64,000 nt of DNA, from assembly GCF_028769735.1 (NCBI RefSeq), contig NC_088171.1, positions 147,281,417 to 147,345,416 on the forward strand. The letters run 5' to 3'. The notes beneath the pieces were generated by a model. The model worked only from the letters and a program-made list of their open reading frames with translations. It did no database searches and was not told the DNA's origin. Positions 25,201 to 37,374 of this stretch are shown one piece after another. Positions within the stretch are counted from its first letter, which is position 1. Each line of letters starts with the position of its first letter. The translations under genes and the position numbers were made by a program. The DNA is from Zonotrichia leucophrys gambelii. Lineage: Eukaryota; Chordata; Aves; Passeriformes; Passerellidae.

Positions 25201-26013
25201 TTTTATATTTAAGATACCATTAAATTTTAAAGCAATTTAATGAGTTCTTTACATGGCACACAGATATCTTCTGATAAGATGCTGTTTTCAAAAGCATAAG
25301 ACTTTTCTGACTTTAATTGTTAGCTATAATCTGATTTATGATTCAGTTGAAATGACCCATCTGTTTCTAAGAGCTAAACAAAAGAAATGCAAAATAAAAA
25401 AAAAGCATAAAATAAAACAGAACTCTTACATCAACTGTAATAAATAAGAACTTTATGTTTTGTTGGGTGCATTCTGGAGATAGTGAAAGAACCTTGAATG
25501 TCTGTGAAAATCAACTTAAAGTTGAGTATGTCATCCTGAAATCCCTCTTTGCCTGTGTTTGCATTTGATGTTTTTCACATCACTACATTAAAGTTTCAGT
25601 GCATAAGGAAGCTGCTACAGATCTAAACCACCATGGGAGGTAAAAAAAAAGTCATATCTGCTGTGGTAACCCCTTCTGGCAGGAGTTCCAGGAATGCTGA
25701 GAAAAGGGAATGTATCCTCAAGCAAGATGACAAAGATGGGTGAAGAGGAGTCAAGGAAAGGCTGGGAGCAGAGGTTGGATTTTGCTGAAAGGATGGCTCT
25801 CTCTCCCAAGGCTGCACATCTGCACGTGCAATCTGCATCTGCTTTCGGAGTCCAAGCTCCCACTGCAGCCAATCCGTGCTCAGTTCAGCTGATCACATCC
25901 CAGGGTTTTCTGCCATTTACATTCTCCAAAGACATCCATGTTAGCAATTCAGGCATGCCCAATACTTGGATCTATGTGATAGATCCAGGTCTTTCTTGGA
26001 GCAGCAACTAAAT
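22204..26013. other. Single-copy AT-rich DNA
   Basis: About 3.8 kb, the least repeat-bearing block so far, with many T- and A-runs. No coding exon, RNA gene or transposon recognised. Frames of 60-105 codons are unconvincing. Confidence 0.45.
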
Positions 26014-26019
26014 CCTAGT
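26014..26019. repeat. Left target-site duplication of the LTR at 26020
   Basis: The hexamer cctagt is repeated exactly at 26694-26699 on the other side of the LTR, abutting its terminal TG and CA. Confidence 0.88.
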
Positions 26020-26693
26020 TGCAGAGGGGAGCATATGTGGCCCGAAGTTTAGAGTCCGACTAGCTGAGGGGGAAAGGCCGACGCCCCTCTGCAATTCCTG
26101 GCCAGCACCCTTCCGGTGTCTGATGGCCTCGGGCTGTGCTGGCTGCGGACTGGCGTACACCGCTGGTATAGGAGAGGAACGGAGCTGACCATTTCCCAGG
26201 GGTTAAACATCGGTTTATTCAAGGTGATGCGGGGTCCAAACACGGGGAAACCAACCGGGAAAAAGTTTCTTCATAGGGGGTGAAAACAGGATTATAAAGG
26301 AGGGGGGTGGGTACAGGCGGAGCCAATCGGGAAAGGTGAGGGGATGAACTTCACAGAACTGACACTCTATGGAGACCAATAATCAAAAGGTAAAGGAGGT
26401 GTCGTGGGACCCCAGCCAACCACCATCTCCAGAGAGGAGAAGGTTCTCGAAACCTGGGAGGAGGAAGGGAGTGATTGACTGGACAGGGAGGAAACAACTT
26501 TCACTTATAAGGGAAACCAGGGGAGGAACAATTACATATCGGCAACTATGAATAGCGGTTACTATAGCAACTTAGCTGACAGGCTAGCAGTGGCGGGAAA
26601 AACTGGGGGAACGAAACCATTTTACACATAATAGGGGAGAACAATACATAAATTGGGGGAATAACACAAGAAACTTAACAACACACTACCACA
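26020..26693 (-). mobile_element. Young solo LTR, family D, with intact 6-bp target duplication
   Basis: On the minus strand this 674-bp LTR runs from TGTGGTAG to CTCTGCA and is flanked by a perfect duplication, cctagt on the plus strand, at 26014-26019 and 26694-26699. Its promoter TATA (tataat on the minus strand) lies near 26292-26298 and its polyadenylation signal aataaa at 26214-26219, in the right order and spacing for U3-R-U5. It is clearly GC- and CpG-richer than its flanks. Six-base duplications fit class II (ERVK-like) retroviruses. No gag, pol or env adjoins, so it is most likely a solo LTR left by recombination. Confidence 0.92.
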
Positions 26694-26699
26694 CCTAGT
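26694..26699. repeat. Right target-site duplication of the LTR at 26020
   Basis: Exact second copy of cctagt, directly after the LTR edge. Confidence 0.88.
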
Positions 26700-27148
26700 G
26701 ATGGATATCCTAGATCTTGTCAAATGGCCAAGATGAAAACTACTTCATTTGAGCAGCTAAACCATCTTCCTTTATTAGGAACTGGAGTGTTGAGAGCTGC
26801 TCAGCTGATTAGGCAAAAGAGTTTGGATTTAGCTGCCAAAATATAGACACACAGCACCTTTTGAATCCTGTAGGTTCCCCATGATCATAAAATGGGATAT
26901 CCATAAGGGATCAGAGACTCCTGTGCTTTTGGAGCCGCAGTTGAATGCAAAGAGGAGCTCTGTAATGTGTCTGAAATGCGGTTAGGTGCATCTCTTTAAA
27001 TAATTTATTGGGGCATCTGCCCCATTACTGGACATTTGAGCTCAAATCAACTGTATTCACCACCAAGCTTCGCTGGTTATATTCCCACTGGCTGTAATGA
27101 CACTCTCCTTGTTCACATCTGACCACCAACACAAGCATGCAGAAAGCC
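26700..27148. other. Single-copy spacer between two LTRs
   Basis: About 450 bases of ordinary host-like DNA with no recognised gene or repeat. It separates two unrelated solo LTRs on opposite strands. Confidence 0.55.
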
Positions 27149-27761
27149 TGTGGGATCTCAGGATCTGAGTCCTGAGATGCCGAGCCACCGAGACCACCCT
27201 TGGGGGGCTCGGGAGTCCTGGAATGTTGCCAGAAGTGTCTGGTGGCTGGACTTTGACCCTACACGGGAGACGACACCTGTATGAGGATAGGAGGACTTCA
27301 CCGGGGTGAATGGTGAAGGGATTAGTTAATTAGAGAGTGAGACACAGGGTCTAGGATTTATGTACAGGGGGGTTTAGAGAAGTAAGATGGAGGAATTGGG
27401 GCGTGTCCTGTCCTTCTTCTTCTTCTCCTCCATCTTCTGTGGTGATGGTGGCACTTTTGGATTGGCCATTACTAAAAGTGCACCGGGCAATAAGAATAAA
27501 TGGTATTGGGGAAAAATGATAAATATTGTACACGTAACAATGGGTATAAAGATAGGTGGCTGCCCGGAGGGCAGCACAGTGTGCTCATGGCTGACTGCTG
27601 AGCAGACCTCTGTCGGGCTGAAAGAAAATCTTTTAGATAAACAATTAATAAACATAAAAACCGAAAGAAGAACTGAAGCCTCTTCTCGTCCTTCGATACG
27701 CGGGCTGTCCCAAGGCCACTCCGGGCCTTTCCAGGCCCTTCAAACAGCCGAAAACCCGACA
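27149..27761 (+). mobile_element. Young solo LTR, family B relative
   Basis: This 613-bp LTR starts TGTGGGATCT and ends AACCCGACA. The flanks are aaagcc (27143-27148) and aaagct (27762-27767), a 6-bp target duplication with one change. The TATA signal tataaa is at 27545-27550 and the polyadenylation signal aataaa at 27647-27652. The middle shares the blocks agatggaggaattggggcgt and ggtggcacttttggattgg with the LTR at 8897-9517, but the termini differ, so they are sister families. CpG-rich compared with the flanks. No viral coding region adjoins it. Confidence 0.9.
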
Positions 27762-27767
27762 AAAGCT

Positions 27768-30700
27768 GGGTGCTTTAGTCTTTCCAGAAGACTGACCCCA
27801 GAAAATCTATGTGGTTTCTGAATTTGGAGCCCCTTGAGAAGCTCTAAGGTATCCAGGAGGCTGAGAGGGACATGCACATGAGCATGAGGTGCACTTTCTC
27901 ACTGGTATGTGCAATAGAGGATTGTGGGGAAAGGTGCAGGTGTAAATAAAGCTGAAGAACTCGTATCTCAAAAAAGAGATGGGTCTAAATTGGGACCTAC
28001 CTTTCAGAAGCAGGGATGTTTCTGTAGCCCACACTGGCTGAAAACAAACAGGTGTGAGCACAGCTCACTGTGTGTACTGGCGCATTCAAAGGTGTTCAGG
28101 TATGTACAGTTTTATGAGCATCTTATGAGTTTCTAATATTCTGATTAATGTGTTATATTGCTGTTATTGATCCCTAATGCCTGGTTCACTGTTTGTGAAT
28201 TAATTAAATGTTATAAACAGATAAAAACTTTTTTAAACCTGATTCTGTTTGAATTCAATGAAGTAAGCAATTTTTCCTTGGTTCACAAACTCACAGTGGG
28301 ACACGGTACTGGTCTGAAGGACTAAATACTGTTCCATTGTGGATATTTATTCCATAGAAGAGATGTGCAGATCTTCATTGTTTTCCTGTATAAGTTACAC
28401 CTCTGCAGCAGAAGAAAGTGTAAAAAGGGGTAAAAAATGAGTCCTTGAACTATGGGAAACAAATGAAAAGAAGTTTTGTGGGGCTTTAATTCAGTTCCTT
28501 TTTAATTATTTTGCAGTATGATAATAGAGCTTTTAATTACCTTAAAGATTTTCTGGCATACAGAGAGGTAGATACTCATCTTGTTTCTCAAGAGTGTGTT
28601 TCCTCCTAAGCAAATCTAAATCAATGTTCCTAAGTATCTCCTAACCTGGCCCTGTGAACTGTCAGTGTGAACATCTCAGTGACACAGGGGCCAGGTCAAA
28701 GTATAAATGCAGACAGCATCAACAATATTTCTGGAAAGAAATTTCTTCCTCATCTGAAAACCTGCAAGTAGAGCTCTGAGTTCACACAGAACACTGAAGA
28801 GCCATTTGTGCTCTCAGTCTTTTATGATAAAGCACTTTTCCCTATCTTTTCACTCTGAATTCCCACACCATTCTTTGTCCTTACTGTACCTGGTGGTGGT
28901 GCTCTCATCAGGGAGCAGAAGATTAGAGTCTGAACATATGTCACATTTTACATTAATAGCTGAGGTCTCCTTAAACAAAGCTGATATAAGTGACTTTATG
29001 TCTGCTTTTACCTTTGCTTCATACAGTGCAAAAATACCCAGGATACCCACAGAGCTTTGCTGTGCGTAAGAACTCTATGTTCTGTCAAAATAAATGCCGA
29101 GGAATTGTGCAAACTTCTGAAGAATAAATCAGAGCTCTTCTGAGAGATGTTTTGTTTCTAACCCCTTGATAATTCCCTGAGTGGTTACCAAAGTACCTAA
29201 ATGAATGAGAGCTATATTGAGACATGTCAGTATTAGCTGTGGAAGGTGGAGATTTAATCCAGGAATAAGTGGCACCAACCTATACAGGATTTAGAGGTTC
29301 TGTAAAGGACACCAGCTAATCTATGAATAGCTCCACAGGAATCACATTCTAGATGGACTCCAGGGAATCAACTGAATTGGCTCTTGTTCCATTCAAACTG
29401 AATTCTGACAGAGCCACGTGAACCCTAGAAGCAGAAAGGATTTTTTTAAAAAATAGCAAAAGGAACCACAGGTTAGCTGCTTAATGCTTATATTTCCAGC
29501 TTTCTGTCATGTAGCTGCTGCATTTCTCCTAGGAAGGGAAAAGGGAAAGGAAAGAGGGGGCAGGGAAGCTCTCTGGAACAGATGCCAAAACACCATTAGA
29601 CTTTATGAGATGTCTTGACTCCCCAGTGGACTCTGATGGTAGTTATGGAAAAGACTACATCACCTGACCTTCTGTTGTGTTGAATAGAGTGACCTTGAAA
29701 AGTCTTTGAACCAGACACTCTGTTGGCTGTTTCTTGCCTGGAGAGATTCATGGTTTCTATGAGAAAAACTATAAACCTGTCAAATTCAGATGCAGGAGTG
29801 CTGGAGACATATGATGGGATTTAGATAACATTCCTGCGTCTCTCACTGGATGCTTGTGTTCATATAATCTGCTACCTGCTGAAATGTGAATTGTAAAACA
29901 AGAGATGCCAAATAATTTTTTCTTTCCTTTTTTCCCCCCCTTTTTTCCCCAAGGTGGAAATACAAGATCAGTGAAAGGATGTAAATTTGCTTCATTTGTA
30001 AATAGTGATTTCTTGGCTGATATCACCTAGCTTCTGCCTGTGGGAAACAACATTGGTGTGTTTTGGGGCTTTTTTCCCCCAGTTGTTGTTCACCTGCTGC
30101 ACAATGTTTTGTTGATGAAAATCTCAAAGTATGTTGTACAGCAGAAGATTTGGCATTAACATACCACTGAATGCTGAGACTATCTCATCTAAGGATGTCT
30201 ATTTCTAAAAAAAAGGCTGTTTGAATCTATACTCAATCAAGAAAATGAGCATGTGCATTTACCAAGGAGTAGGAGGATGTTAATCTACAGTGAAGAAATA
30301 TAATTTTCAGTCATTTAAAGCCATACATCTGTTCTGTTTAGCTATGAAGGACTGATTCCCTTCTTACTTAATAAGTAAGTCAGGAGCGTAAAGGATGAAG
30401 TCTTTTGGCATACATTGTAAAATCAGGATTGAGGGAAAAACATTCAGGGTCTCCTATGCCATGGAAACAATCTTCCCAAAATGCATCATGGTCAATTCTT
30501 AACCAACCATTTAATGTGAAATTTTTGGCTATAGATACACTTGCAATACAGCAGATGCTTAATGAGAAAAAAACCTTTTTCTAACAAATTTCTCCAAAGC
30601 AGTGGGCTCAGTACAGGATTGCTGTTGCCACTGATTTCAGTAGTAGTGGGAACAGTTAACTACAAGACTTCTACTCATTTTTTTCATGGAAGAGACCAGT

Positions 30701-30845
30701 AGGTATGGTCTGAATTTAGAGACATGAGTTTTCAGATGGCAACATTTGCTGAAGGACATTTTGAAGAATGAATTTCATTTTTCTAACATCAAAATTGTAT
30801 TTGAAATAAGAGATTGCATTGCCAATGTCCTGTCATCTGCTTTGC
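27768..30845. other. Single-copy AT-rich DNA
   Basis: About 3.1 kb without recognised genes or transposons. A pyrimidine tract with c- and t-runs lies at 29922-29951. Short frames on both strands lack familiar motifs. Confidence 0.45.
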
Positions 30846-31065
30846 CTTGGTTCACAGAATCTCAGGATTTTTAGGGAAGGGAACTCTGGAGTTCATCGAG
30901 TCAGAGCCCTCTGGCAGGGTCACTTAGAGCAGTTTGTAAAGGGATGTGTCCAGGTGGGGCTTGAATGTCTCTGGAGAGGAAGACTCCATGACCTCCCTGA
31001 GCACCTGTTCCAGAGCTCTGCCACCTTCAACAGGTCCCTCAGCCTCTGTGGGGGTGTCCCATAAA
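30846..31065 (-). mobile_element. CR1 LINE 3' fragment
   Basis: A reverse CR1 tail (acagaatctcaggatttt, then gagttcatcgagtc) is followed by ggaagactccatgacctccc, gagcacctgttccagagctc and ggtccctcagcctctgtg. The element is on the minus strand, 5'-truncated and diverged. A frame of 81 codons across it is not conserved coding sequence. Confidence 0.75.
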
Positions 31066-31139
31066 GTCCTGTGCATTTATGGCTGTTACATTTGTCTAAC
31101 CAGCTCCTAACCCAACCCTCTATGACCAAGGGGAAGTCT

Positions 31140-31340
31140 CCCTTTCTCCAACCTTCCTCTCTTACCTCCAAGGTTCAGGATTCCTGAGGGCCAGTCTAAA
31201 CATTAAAGTTTGAGGCAAAGAAGGCGTTTAGTAATTCTGACTTCTGTTTTTCATCACAAGGACACACATCTGATTCAGAAGCAGCCTCACATTTCCCTAA
31301 ATTTTTGCTAACTTCAGTCGCAATTTCTCTACTTCTTTAC
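31140..31340 (-). mobile_element. CR1 LINE internal (ORF2) fragment
   Basis: The words ggattcctgagggccagtct, ttgaggcaaagaaggcgttt, agtaattctgacttct and cacatttccctaaattttt read as the reverse complement of the CR1 ORF2 stretch upstream of the reverse-transcriptase domain. It belongs to a different part of the element from the neighbouring 3' fragment at 30846-31065. The two are therefore separate insertions, or one copy with a deletion of about 2 kb. The reading frame is broken. Confidence 0.68.
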
Positions 31341-31344
31341 CTAC

Positions 31345-32061
31345 AGTGGCAGAGGGAGATGGGGAGTGAGGACTGCAATCAGTTCATCACTCACAAGGTG
31401 TCTCTGCTGCTCCTTCCTGCCCAGGGTGAGGACTCCTCACACTCTTCTCCTGCTTCAGTCTGGGGTTCCTCCATGGGAGACAGTCCTCCTTGCACTTCCC
31501 CAAAATGAGTCCTTCCCACAGATTGCAGTTCTTCGCAGGTTGCTCCAGTATGAGTCCCTCCCAGTTGGTGCAGTCCTTCAGGAACCAGCTGCTTCAGCAT
31601 GAGTCTCCCATGGGGTCACTGATCCTGACAGAAAACCTGATCCAGGGTGGGCTTCCAAAGGGTTCCAGCCTCCTCCAAGCATCTGTCTGCTCTGACATGG
31701 ATCCTCCATGGGCTGCAGAGACAGAGCTGCCTCACCATGGGCTGCCCCAGGGGCTGCAGGGGAATCTCAGTCCTGGTCCTGGAGCACCTTCTGCCCCTCC
31801 TTCTCCACTGGCCTTCGTATCTGCAGAGCTGTTTCACTCACATATTCTTCAGCTCCCCCACAACAGTCCCTATCCCCACTTTCTGTCCTTAAATATTCCC
31901 TTCCAGAGGCACTTTCTGCCATCCCTGAAGAGCTCAGCCTTGGCCAGCATCTGGTTCATCCTGGAAGCAGCTGGCATTGGCTGTCAGACATGATGGAAGC
32001 TTCTGGAAGTTTCTCAGAGAAGCCACCCTGCAGCCCCCAGCTACCAAACCCTTGCCACACA
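31345..32061 (-). mobile_element. LTR, family C (copy 2), 3'-truncated
   Basis: On the minus strand it starts TGTGTGGCAAGGGTTTGG at 32061 and proceeds through ccagctgcttccaggatg, ccaaggctgagctcttcag, gaaggtgctccaggac and gcagcccatggagg. It then passes a series of ctggagcag-type units down to a block near 31345-31440 about g(a/g)aggactcctcac. The same order is seen at 44745-46402. The part that should follow (polyadenylation signal and CA end) is missing and CR1 sequence abuts instead. Plus-strand frames of 167 and 169 codons here (31490-31993, 31708-32217) are by-products of this GC-rich repeat. Confidence 0.82.
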
Positions 32062-33167
32062 AACCCAATACAAAAGATATTTTTCTCTTCATGCGCCATG
32101 GCGGAGAAAGTTAATCCTAGGTTACCTAGTCCTACCTACTACATAGGTAGCAGAAAGATGAAAATCTGTTTATTGCATGACAGATTAGGGTTGGAAATAT
32201 TCATAGTAAATTTGTAAGTGTGGTATGCTCTGATTAGAAAAACTGGAGAAAATTAATTTAGAGCAATCATTTCTAGCAGCAGACAAGGCACAGTTCTGCC
32301 TTAGCAGGACAGCTGGCAGCTGGGAGGATGTCAGTAATTCAGTGCCAGTCTGTAACAGCTTTCTTTAATTGAAATAAAGGTGTTACAACCAAACTGGATT
32401 TGCAACAGGGAATGCAAAATATGAGCATATCATTGTCTCTTTCGGCATCACAAATGGAAATGTGGATGTGTTTCCCTCTTATTGTTGATTTCTCATCACT
32501 GAAGTCTTTTTAAGTCTTTTTCCAGGAAGAAAACCATTTTAGTAATCCTATTTGGAGGTCTCTCTCTGGAATATTCTCAGTTTCTTTTACCTGACAGACC
32601 CCATAGCTCTCTGTTCAAGGCGATGTCCATCTTCTGATGGTCATTACTGCAGCTCTTTATCCCATGCAGAAGAACTCTTTTCCATCAATCACTGGTGCCA
32701 TTTTCTGTTCATAATTTCAACACCTCATTTTCTCCTTCCTAATTATCTGAACTGCCATTAAGAAAAGATGTCTTTTTGTAAGCTAATCAACTGGCAGTAC
32801 TAGTTTTTCTCCAGCAGATAAACATGGTCATTTTTGTTCTTTGAGAATCATGTTGTGTGTCTCAGGGTTAAGGACTTCTTACATGTATTGTCTTTCATCA
32901 ATCAACTAAAATTTTCATTGGTCTCTGTTGTACCCACTCCATCAGGCTATTTTTATATCTCCATGGAGATTTTCTTTCATATATTGCATATAATTAATCA
33001 GTCTAAATAATTTTAAATTCAAGAAAAGAACTAACAAATTGGTTTGTTTCATAAAACAGGCGGTGGTGGGGAAGGTGCAGGTCTTTAGAAAGTGATTCTA
33101 CAAGAAAAAGGTAGGAGATTAATTATTTCTATTAATGAAATCTATTGGAAATAATTTATGAATAATA
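32062..33167. other. Single-copy AT-rich DNA
   Basis: About 1.1 kb, nothing recognised beyond short chance frames. Confidence 0.45.
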
Positions 33168-33842
33168 TTCATAGACTCACAGAATCATAGAATGGTTTGG
33201 GTTCGAAGGGTGAAGCAAAGTGAAAATTTTCCAGGATAGAAATCCATTTTAATTTAGGTGAAATGTACATTTTTGAGTTGAGTCTGTGGTTAGAAATCAT
33301 AGTTATTTAGCCAGACTGCAAGGCCTAAGCTCAGTGAAGTTACTTCAACAAAGGACAGAGATAAAGGGGAGGAGACAGAAGATGATAGAGAGAGACAGGG
33401 ACTGCTGTAAGGGCAAGTCAGCCTGACCTCGGAAATCTTTCTGATAAAAAGGAACTAGCGGTAAAAGTCACATGAAACCCATAAAAATGAATATGTATGA
33501 ACCTACCGTGAAACTGTATGCATATGTATTTGAGAGAGAGATAAAAATTGAGACCTGAAGTTCTCAGAGGCATGCATGCCTTTTTTGAGGAGAGCAATCT
33601 CCACATGTATCCAGTGCTGTAATAAACAGCGCTGTAAAGTTTTACAACTTTTACAAAGTTGTGGGGTTTCTTCTTTTCTCCGCAAAACAAGGGGTGTGAG
33701 AGACCATCTAGTTCCAACTCCCTGCCATTGATAGGGACACTTTCCATTCAACCAAGTTTCTCCAAGCCCCATCAAACCCATTGAACACTTTCAGGGATAG
33801 GGCATCCATGACTGTTTCACTGCTTCACCACCCTCCTAGGGA
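33168..33842 (-). mobile_element. CR1 LINE 3' fragment, split by an LTR insertion
   Basis: The left arm (33168-33210) is a well-kept CR1 terminus in reverse: octamer-like repeats atagactc acagaatc atagaatg, then gtttgggttcgaaggg. The right arm (33690-33842) resumes exactly where CR1 should (gagagaccatctagttccaa, then ctccctgccattgatagg, caagccccatcaaaccc and tttcagggatagggcatcc). The 479 bp between are an LTR. Minus strand, 3' end at left. Confidence 0.9.
33211..33689 (+). mobile_element. Short solo LTR, family E, inserted into a CR1
   Basis: It starts TGAAGCAAAG and ends GCAAAACA, and is flanked by aggg at 33207-33210 and 33690-33693, a 4-bp target duplication. The polyadenylation signal aataaa is at 33621-33626, about 65 bases before the 3' edge. 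Four-base duplications are typical of class I (gammaretrovirus-like) elements, but a 4-bp match could arise by chance. The length of 479 bp is normal for such LTRs. No internal viral sequence. Confidence 0.78.
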
Positions 33843-36195
33843 GATATACGTAAGTGTTGCACTTTGTAAAGAAGCAAAGCATAAGCCTGTGTTTACATCC
33901 AGATTTTGTACAGCGGACAAATGCAAAGGTGCATCCAACATTATGCACATTAAGTCCTTTAGAAGATTATCAACCGAGTTTAAATCCTCTTTTATCAGGG
34001 TTTTTACTCAATTTTTCGTCTCTGGATTTATGTAAATGTAATGGTGAGTGGGGTTTTTTGGAGCTGATTAAGACTGCCTTGAGCTGAACAGAATTAACTG
34101 TATGATCACTGGCCACAAATGTCATCTAAAAATTAACATTGTTTAACTTTTGTTTTTCTTATGAAATATAGAATGCCATTTTTTCTAGTTTCTCCACTTC
34201 TCAACTGCATGTGGGAGAAGACCTCTAGTAGCTCTATTATCAGTTAAAGTAATTTAATTCATAGTGCTTATCCATTTGATTTTTTAATAGGCAAAAAAAT
34301 TGTCATGGATAAAGTAATTTTTCATTGAATGGAGAGTAATTATTTTATGTAAATATATGGATTTAATATATACAGAATACGTAGCATGCTTTTGTTTTAA
34401 ACAGAAAACAAATGAAGAAAAAATAAGAATCAAGGAAAGAACTTTAATGTTGAAAAGAAAGTGAGTTTAGAATAAAGCTTCTGAGTATTTCATACATGAT
34501 TAAGAAGAAATTATGTAATTCATCATATTCTTGCCAGATATAAAAGACAGTCAGGGTAGATCAATATGTCCTGGTGTGGCCATCACTGGCCTAATGAGAA
34601 GGTTGCCATTTCCAGCTTACCTGAGCAAGTGTCATCTGTAGTTTTGCAGTTTTAAATCTGCCTCATGCTCAACAACCACAGAGAGAATCATTAAATTTTG
34701 AATACAGTGAGTTTGCCAACCAGATCAAATGGTCACAAGACCTAAGTATTAGTGACAATTACATTTAATTCTGACTGTTTTGTTTGAGTCAAGCCTAAAT
34801 ACTCCCCTAAAATCATAAACTAAACTGACTGTGGGGCCTCACTGAGTAATTTTCAACTTTCCTTTGTTAAAAAAGGCACAGCAGCATCACACTCCAATTC
34901 TGCCACTCCCTGGCTGGTTTAGCACCACTCACTGACAAAGCCTCAGCATGGTGATCTCATTGCACACCCAAAAGGAAATACAATGATAATTTGCTTCTTG
35001 TCATATGCATTGCTTTATCATTTCATTTCCATGGATTCTTTTTTTAAATTACACACCCAAATTCTTCCTTTCTTTAAAAACTAAGTACCTCTCTATTTTT
35101 TGAAAACACTGAAGAATAACTGTAGGGTAGACTGTTGCAGGCAGCTTTTTCTTTAGTACAAATATGCATAGCTGATTGTAAATTATGACAAAAATTACTA
35201 CAAATTCAGGAATAAAGGTGAATGATCTATACAGACAGGATGTGGGCATTTTTGAAGTCTCATTCTCTTGATCTGCAGCTGCAAATCATGTAAGCTTGAC
35301 TCAAATTTTACATTTCTCCTTGTTCTTCTTCATTTTTCTTCTTATCTGGAGCTTCACAAATGGGTTGTTCTGCTTCAGCCAGTATGGCAAGAGACCAAAT
35401 GAAAGGTCCCATTTGATGGGACAGTTCAAGGAGATATCACATCCAATGTAAATAAATAATGCAATGTGAGCCCATAGCTCCTGCTGGACTGAAACTGAAT
35501 ATTGCTGTTATCCCCAACCTCTTTGGCAGCTCCTCATTTAATTAGTAAACAAACTCTTCTGTTTTCACCCCCTTGACATTATTACAATAAGGTTTGATTT
35601 TTACAGATGTAGCTGGGAATAGAGTTTAATTTAAATTGATAGTTCCCACTATGTTTTTAATTGCAAAAAGAAAGTCCTTGGTGCTTCTTTCTCAGCTTTT
35701 TCTTAAAGAACTTAAATAAATGGATCTAAATACTCGTCTCTGCTAATCAGAGAGTCCAGATTCTTAAATCTTAGACTGCTGTGTGATTTTTTTTCATACA
35801 GTTCAAGTGTGTGGAAGCAATTGTTAATGAAAATGTGATTCATGCACTCTTGTTAGTGTTTAAAATATTCTGTAGTTGCTGGACGAAACCTAGAAACATC
35901 AAGTGAAGAGTAAATGAAAAGGAATCTCCAGCTTCACCTAGTGAAATTATTTTTTGTCCTGATGTCTTGCTAGAAATAACACAGACTAAAATGTATTTTG
36001 TGCGTGTTTTTCTGTATCTATTCAAATATAGGGAAGTAGTTTCTATTTAGATGTATACTAAAACATGCAGAGAAGATTTTATTATTGTTAGTTGATTATT
36101 TGCTGTTAATTAAGACTTTAATGAAAGCTGAATATAAAATAAATTGTTTCACCCTAAATGTACTTTGCTTCCATAAATAGTCTTTTTGCTGGGCT
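33843..36195. other. Single-copy AT-rich DNA
   Basis: About 2.35 kb with no recognised gene, RNA or transposon. Confidence 0.45.
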
Positions 36196-36528
36196 TTTTT
36201 GAGGCTGAAGAAGAGAAGGCTCAGGAAGATCTTCTCGACATGTGAAAATATTTAATGAGAGGAATAAAGAAAATGGAGCCACATTTTTATTAGTGACAAC
36301 CCATAAAGGTACAGTAGGCACAGAATGACACACCAGAAATTGTATCTAAAAATAGGAAAATAATTTTATTCTGTATGTGGTCGAACAGGTTTTCCAGGGA
36401 TGCTATGGAATCTCCATAACCAAGATATTGAAACCCACCGTGGCATGGCCCTGAGCAACCTGCTCTAGCTGCCTCAAAGTTGAGCTGGGGGTTAGACTGG
36501 ATGACCTGCAAGTGGTGCCTTAAAAGTG
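36196..36528 (+). mobile_element. CR1 LINE 3' fragment
   Basis: Plus-strand CR1 words in order: gaggctgaagaagagaaggc, tcaggaagatcttctcgac, gaggaataaagaaaatggag, ccacatttttattagtgaca, ggaatctccataaccaagat, gagcaacctgctctagctg and gggttagactggatgacctg. It ends just before the terminal octamers. The internal spacing shows several small deletions. Confidence 0.87.
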
Positions 36529-37151
36529 AAAAATATTGAAAAAAAAAAGTCTGTTTTGTTAACATAAAGTTTACAAGAGCTGAAGTTGCCTCTGCAACTT
36601 CCAATACTAGAAGCAAAGTCATGGCTAAGACAAATGTCTTTTAATAACATTACTTTAACATTGTTGTCTGGAAGAGGAACTCATGTCTGAAAAGGCATAA
36701 AAAGTAATTATCTTCTGACCACTCCTTCTTTTTTTCTTTCAACAACTCATCATGATATTGCATATGCCCCCACTCCCATGGAGAAACAAAGCCTGTCCTT
36801 GTTCATTTAATTAAATGTCATTTTAAATGAAGCAAACAGTGAGAGAGCTCAGAGAGACTGGGGAATCCTGTCTGGTAAGTAAACTTGTATTTTAAAACAA
36901 TTGTTTGTGAACATATGGGCAGCCCAGCTTACAAGGACCAGGAAATATGTCTGGACATGCTGAGAGACATGGAAAGCATATTTAATACTCACAGCTCTTC
37001 AGTGACTATGTCTCTTCCACTCAGAGTGCTTTCTTCCCATTTCCCTTTTCTTTCTCATCTTCTTCAGGGGCACAACAACAATAGTGATATTCTGAATTGT
37101 ATTACACTTTTCCTGTTCTCTCAGGGACCCTGTAAGGATGTCTGAAGTTGA
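36529..37151. other. Single-copy DNA, nothing recognised
   Basis: About 620 bases between a CR1 and an LTR. No gene or repeat recognised. Confidence 0.45.
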
Positions 37152-37343
37152 TGCCATAGGTTAACCCTGGCTGGTAGCTAAGTGCTGGCAACCTTCTCAC
37201 CCCCTCACCTCCACATGTTCCAGTAGGGAATAGAATCAGAAAGAAAAGATTAACCTTTTCAAATCTATGGGTTTAAATTATTGAATTGCTCAAACAAGAA
37301 CCATTTAATAATTAAAACAAAATGTAATAGTGGTAGCAGTAGC

Positions 37344-37374
<31 letters not shown>

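Noticed and set aside
26020..27761. The two LTRs as the pair of one small provirus
   Set aside because: They are unrelated in sequence, on opposite strands, and each has its own target duplication.
31490..32217. Two overlapping frames of 167 and 169 codons
   Set aside because: They lie in the GC-rich family C LTR, in antisense, and the same text at 44745-46402 is not open in step.
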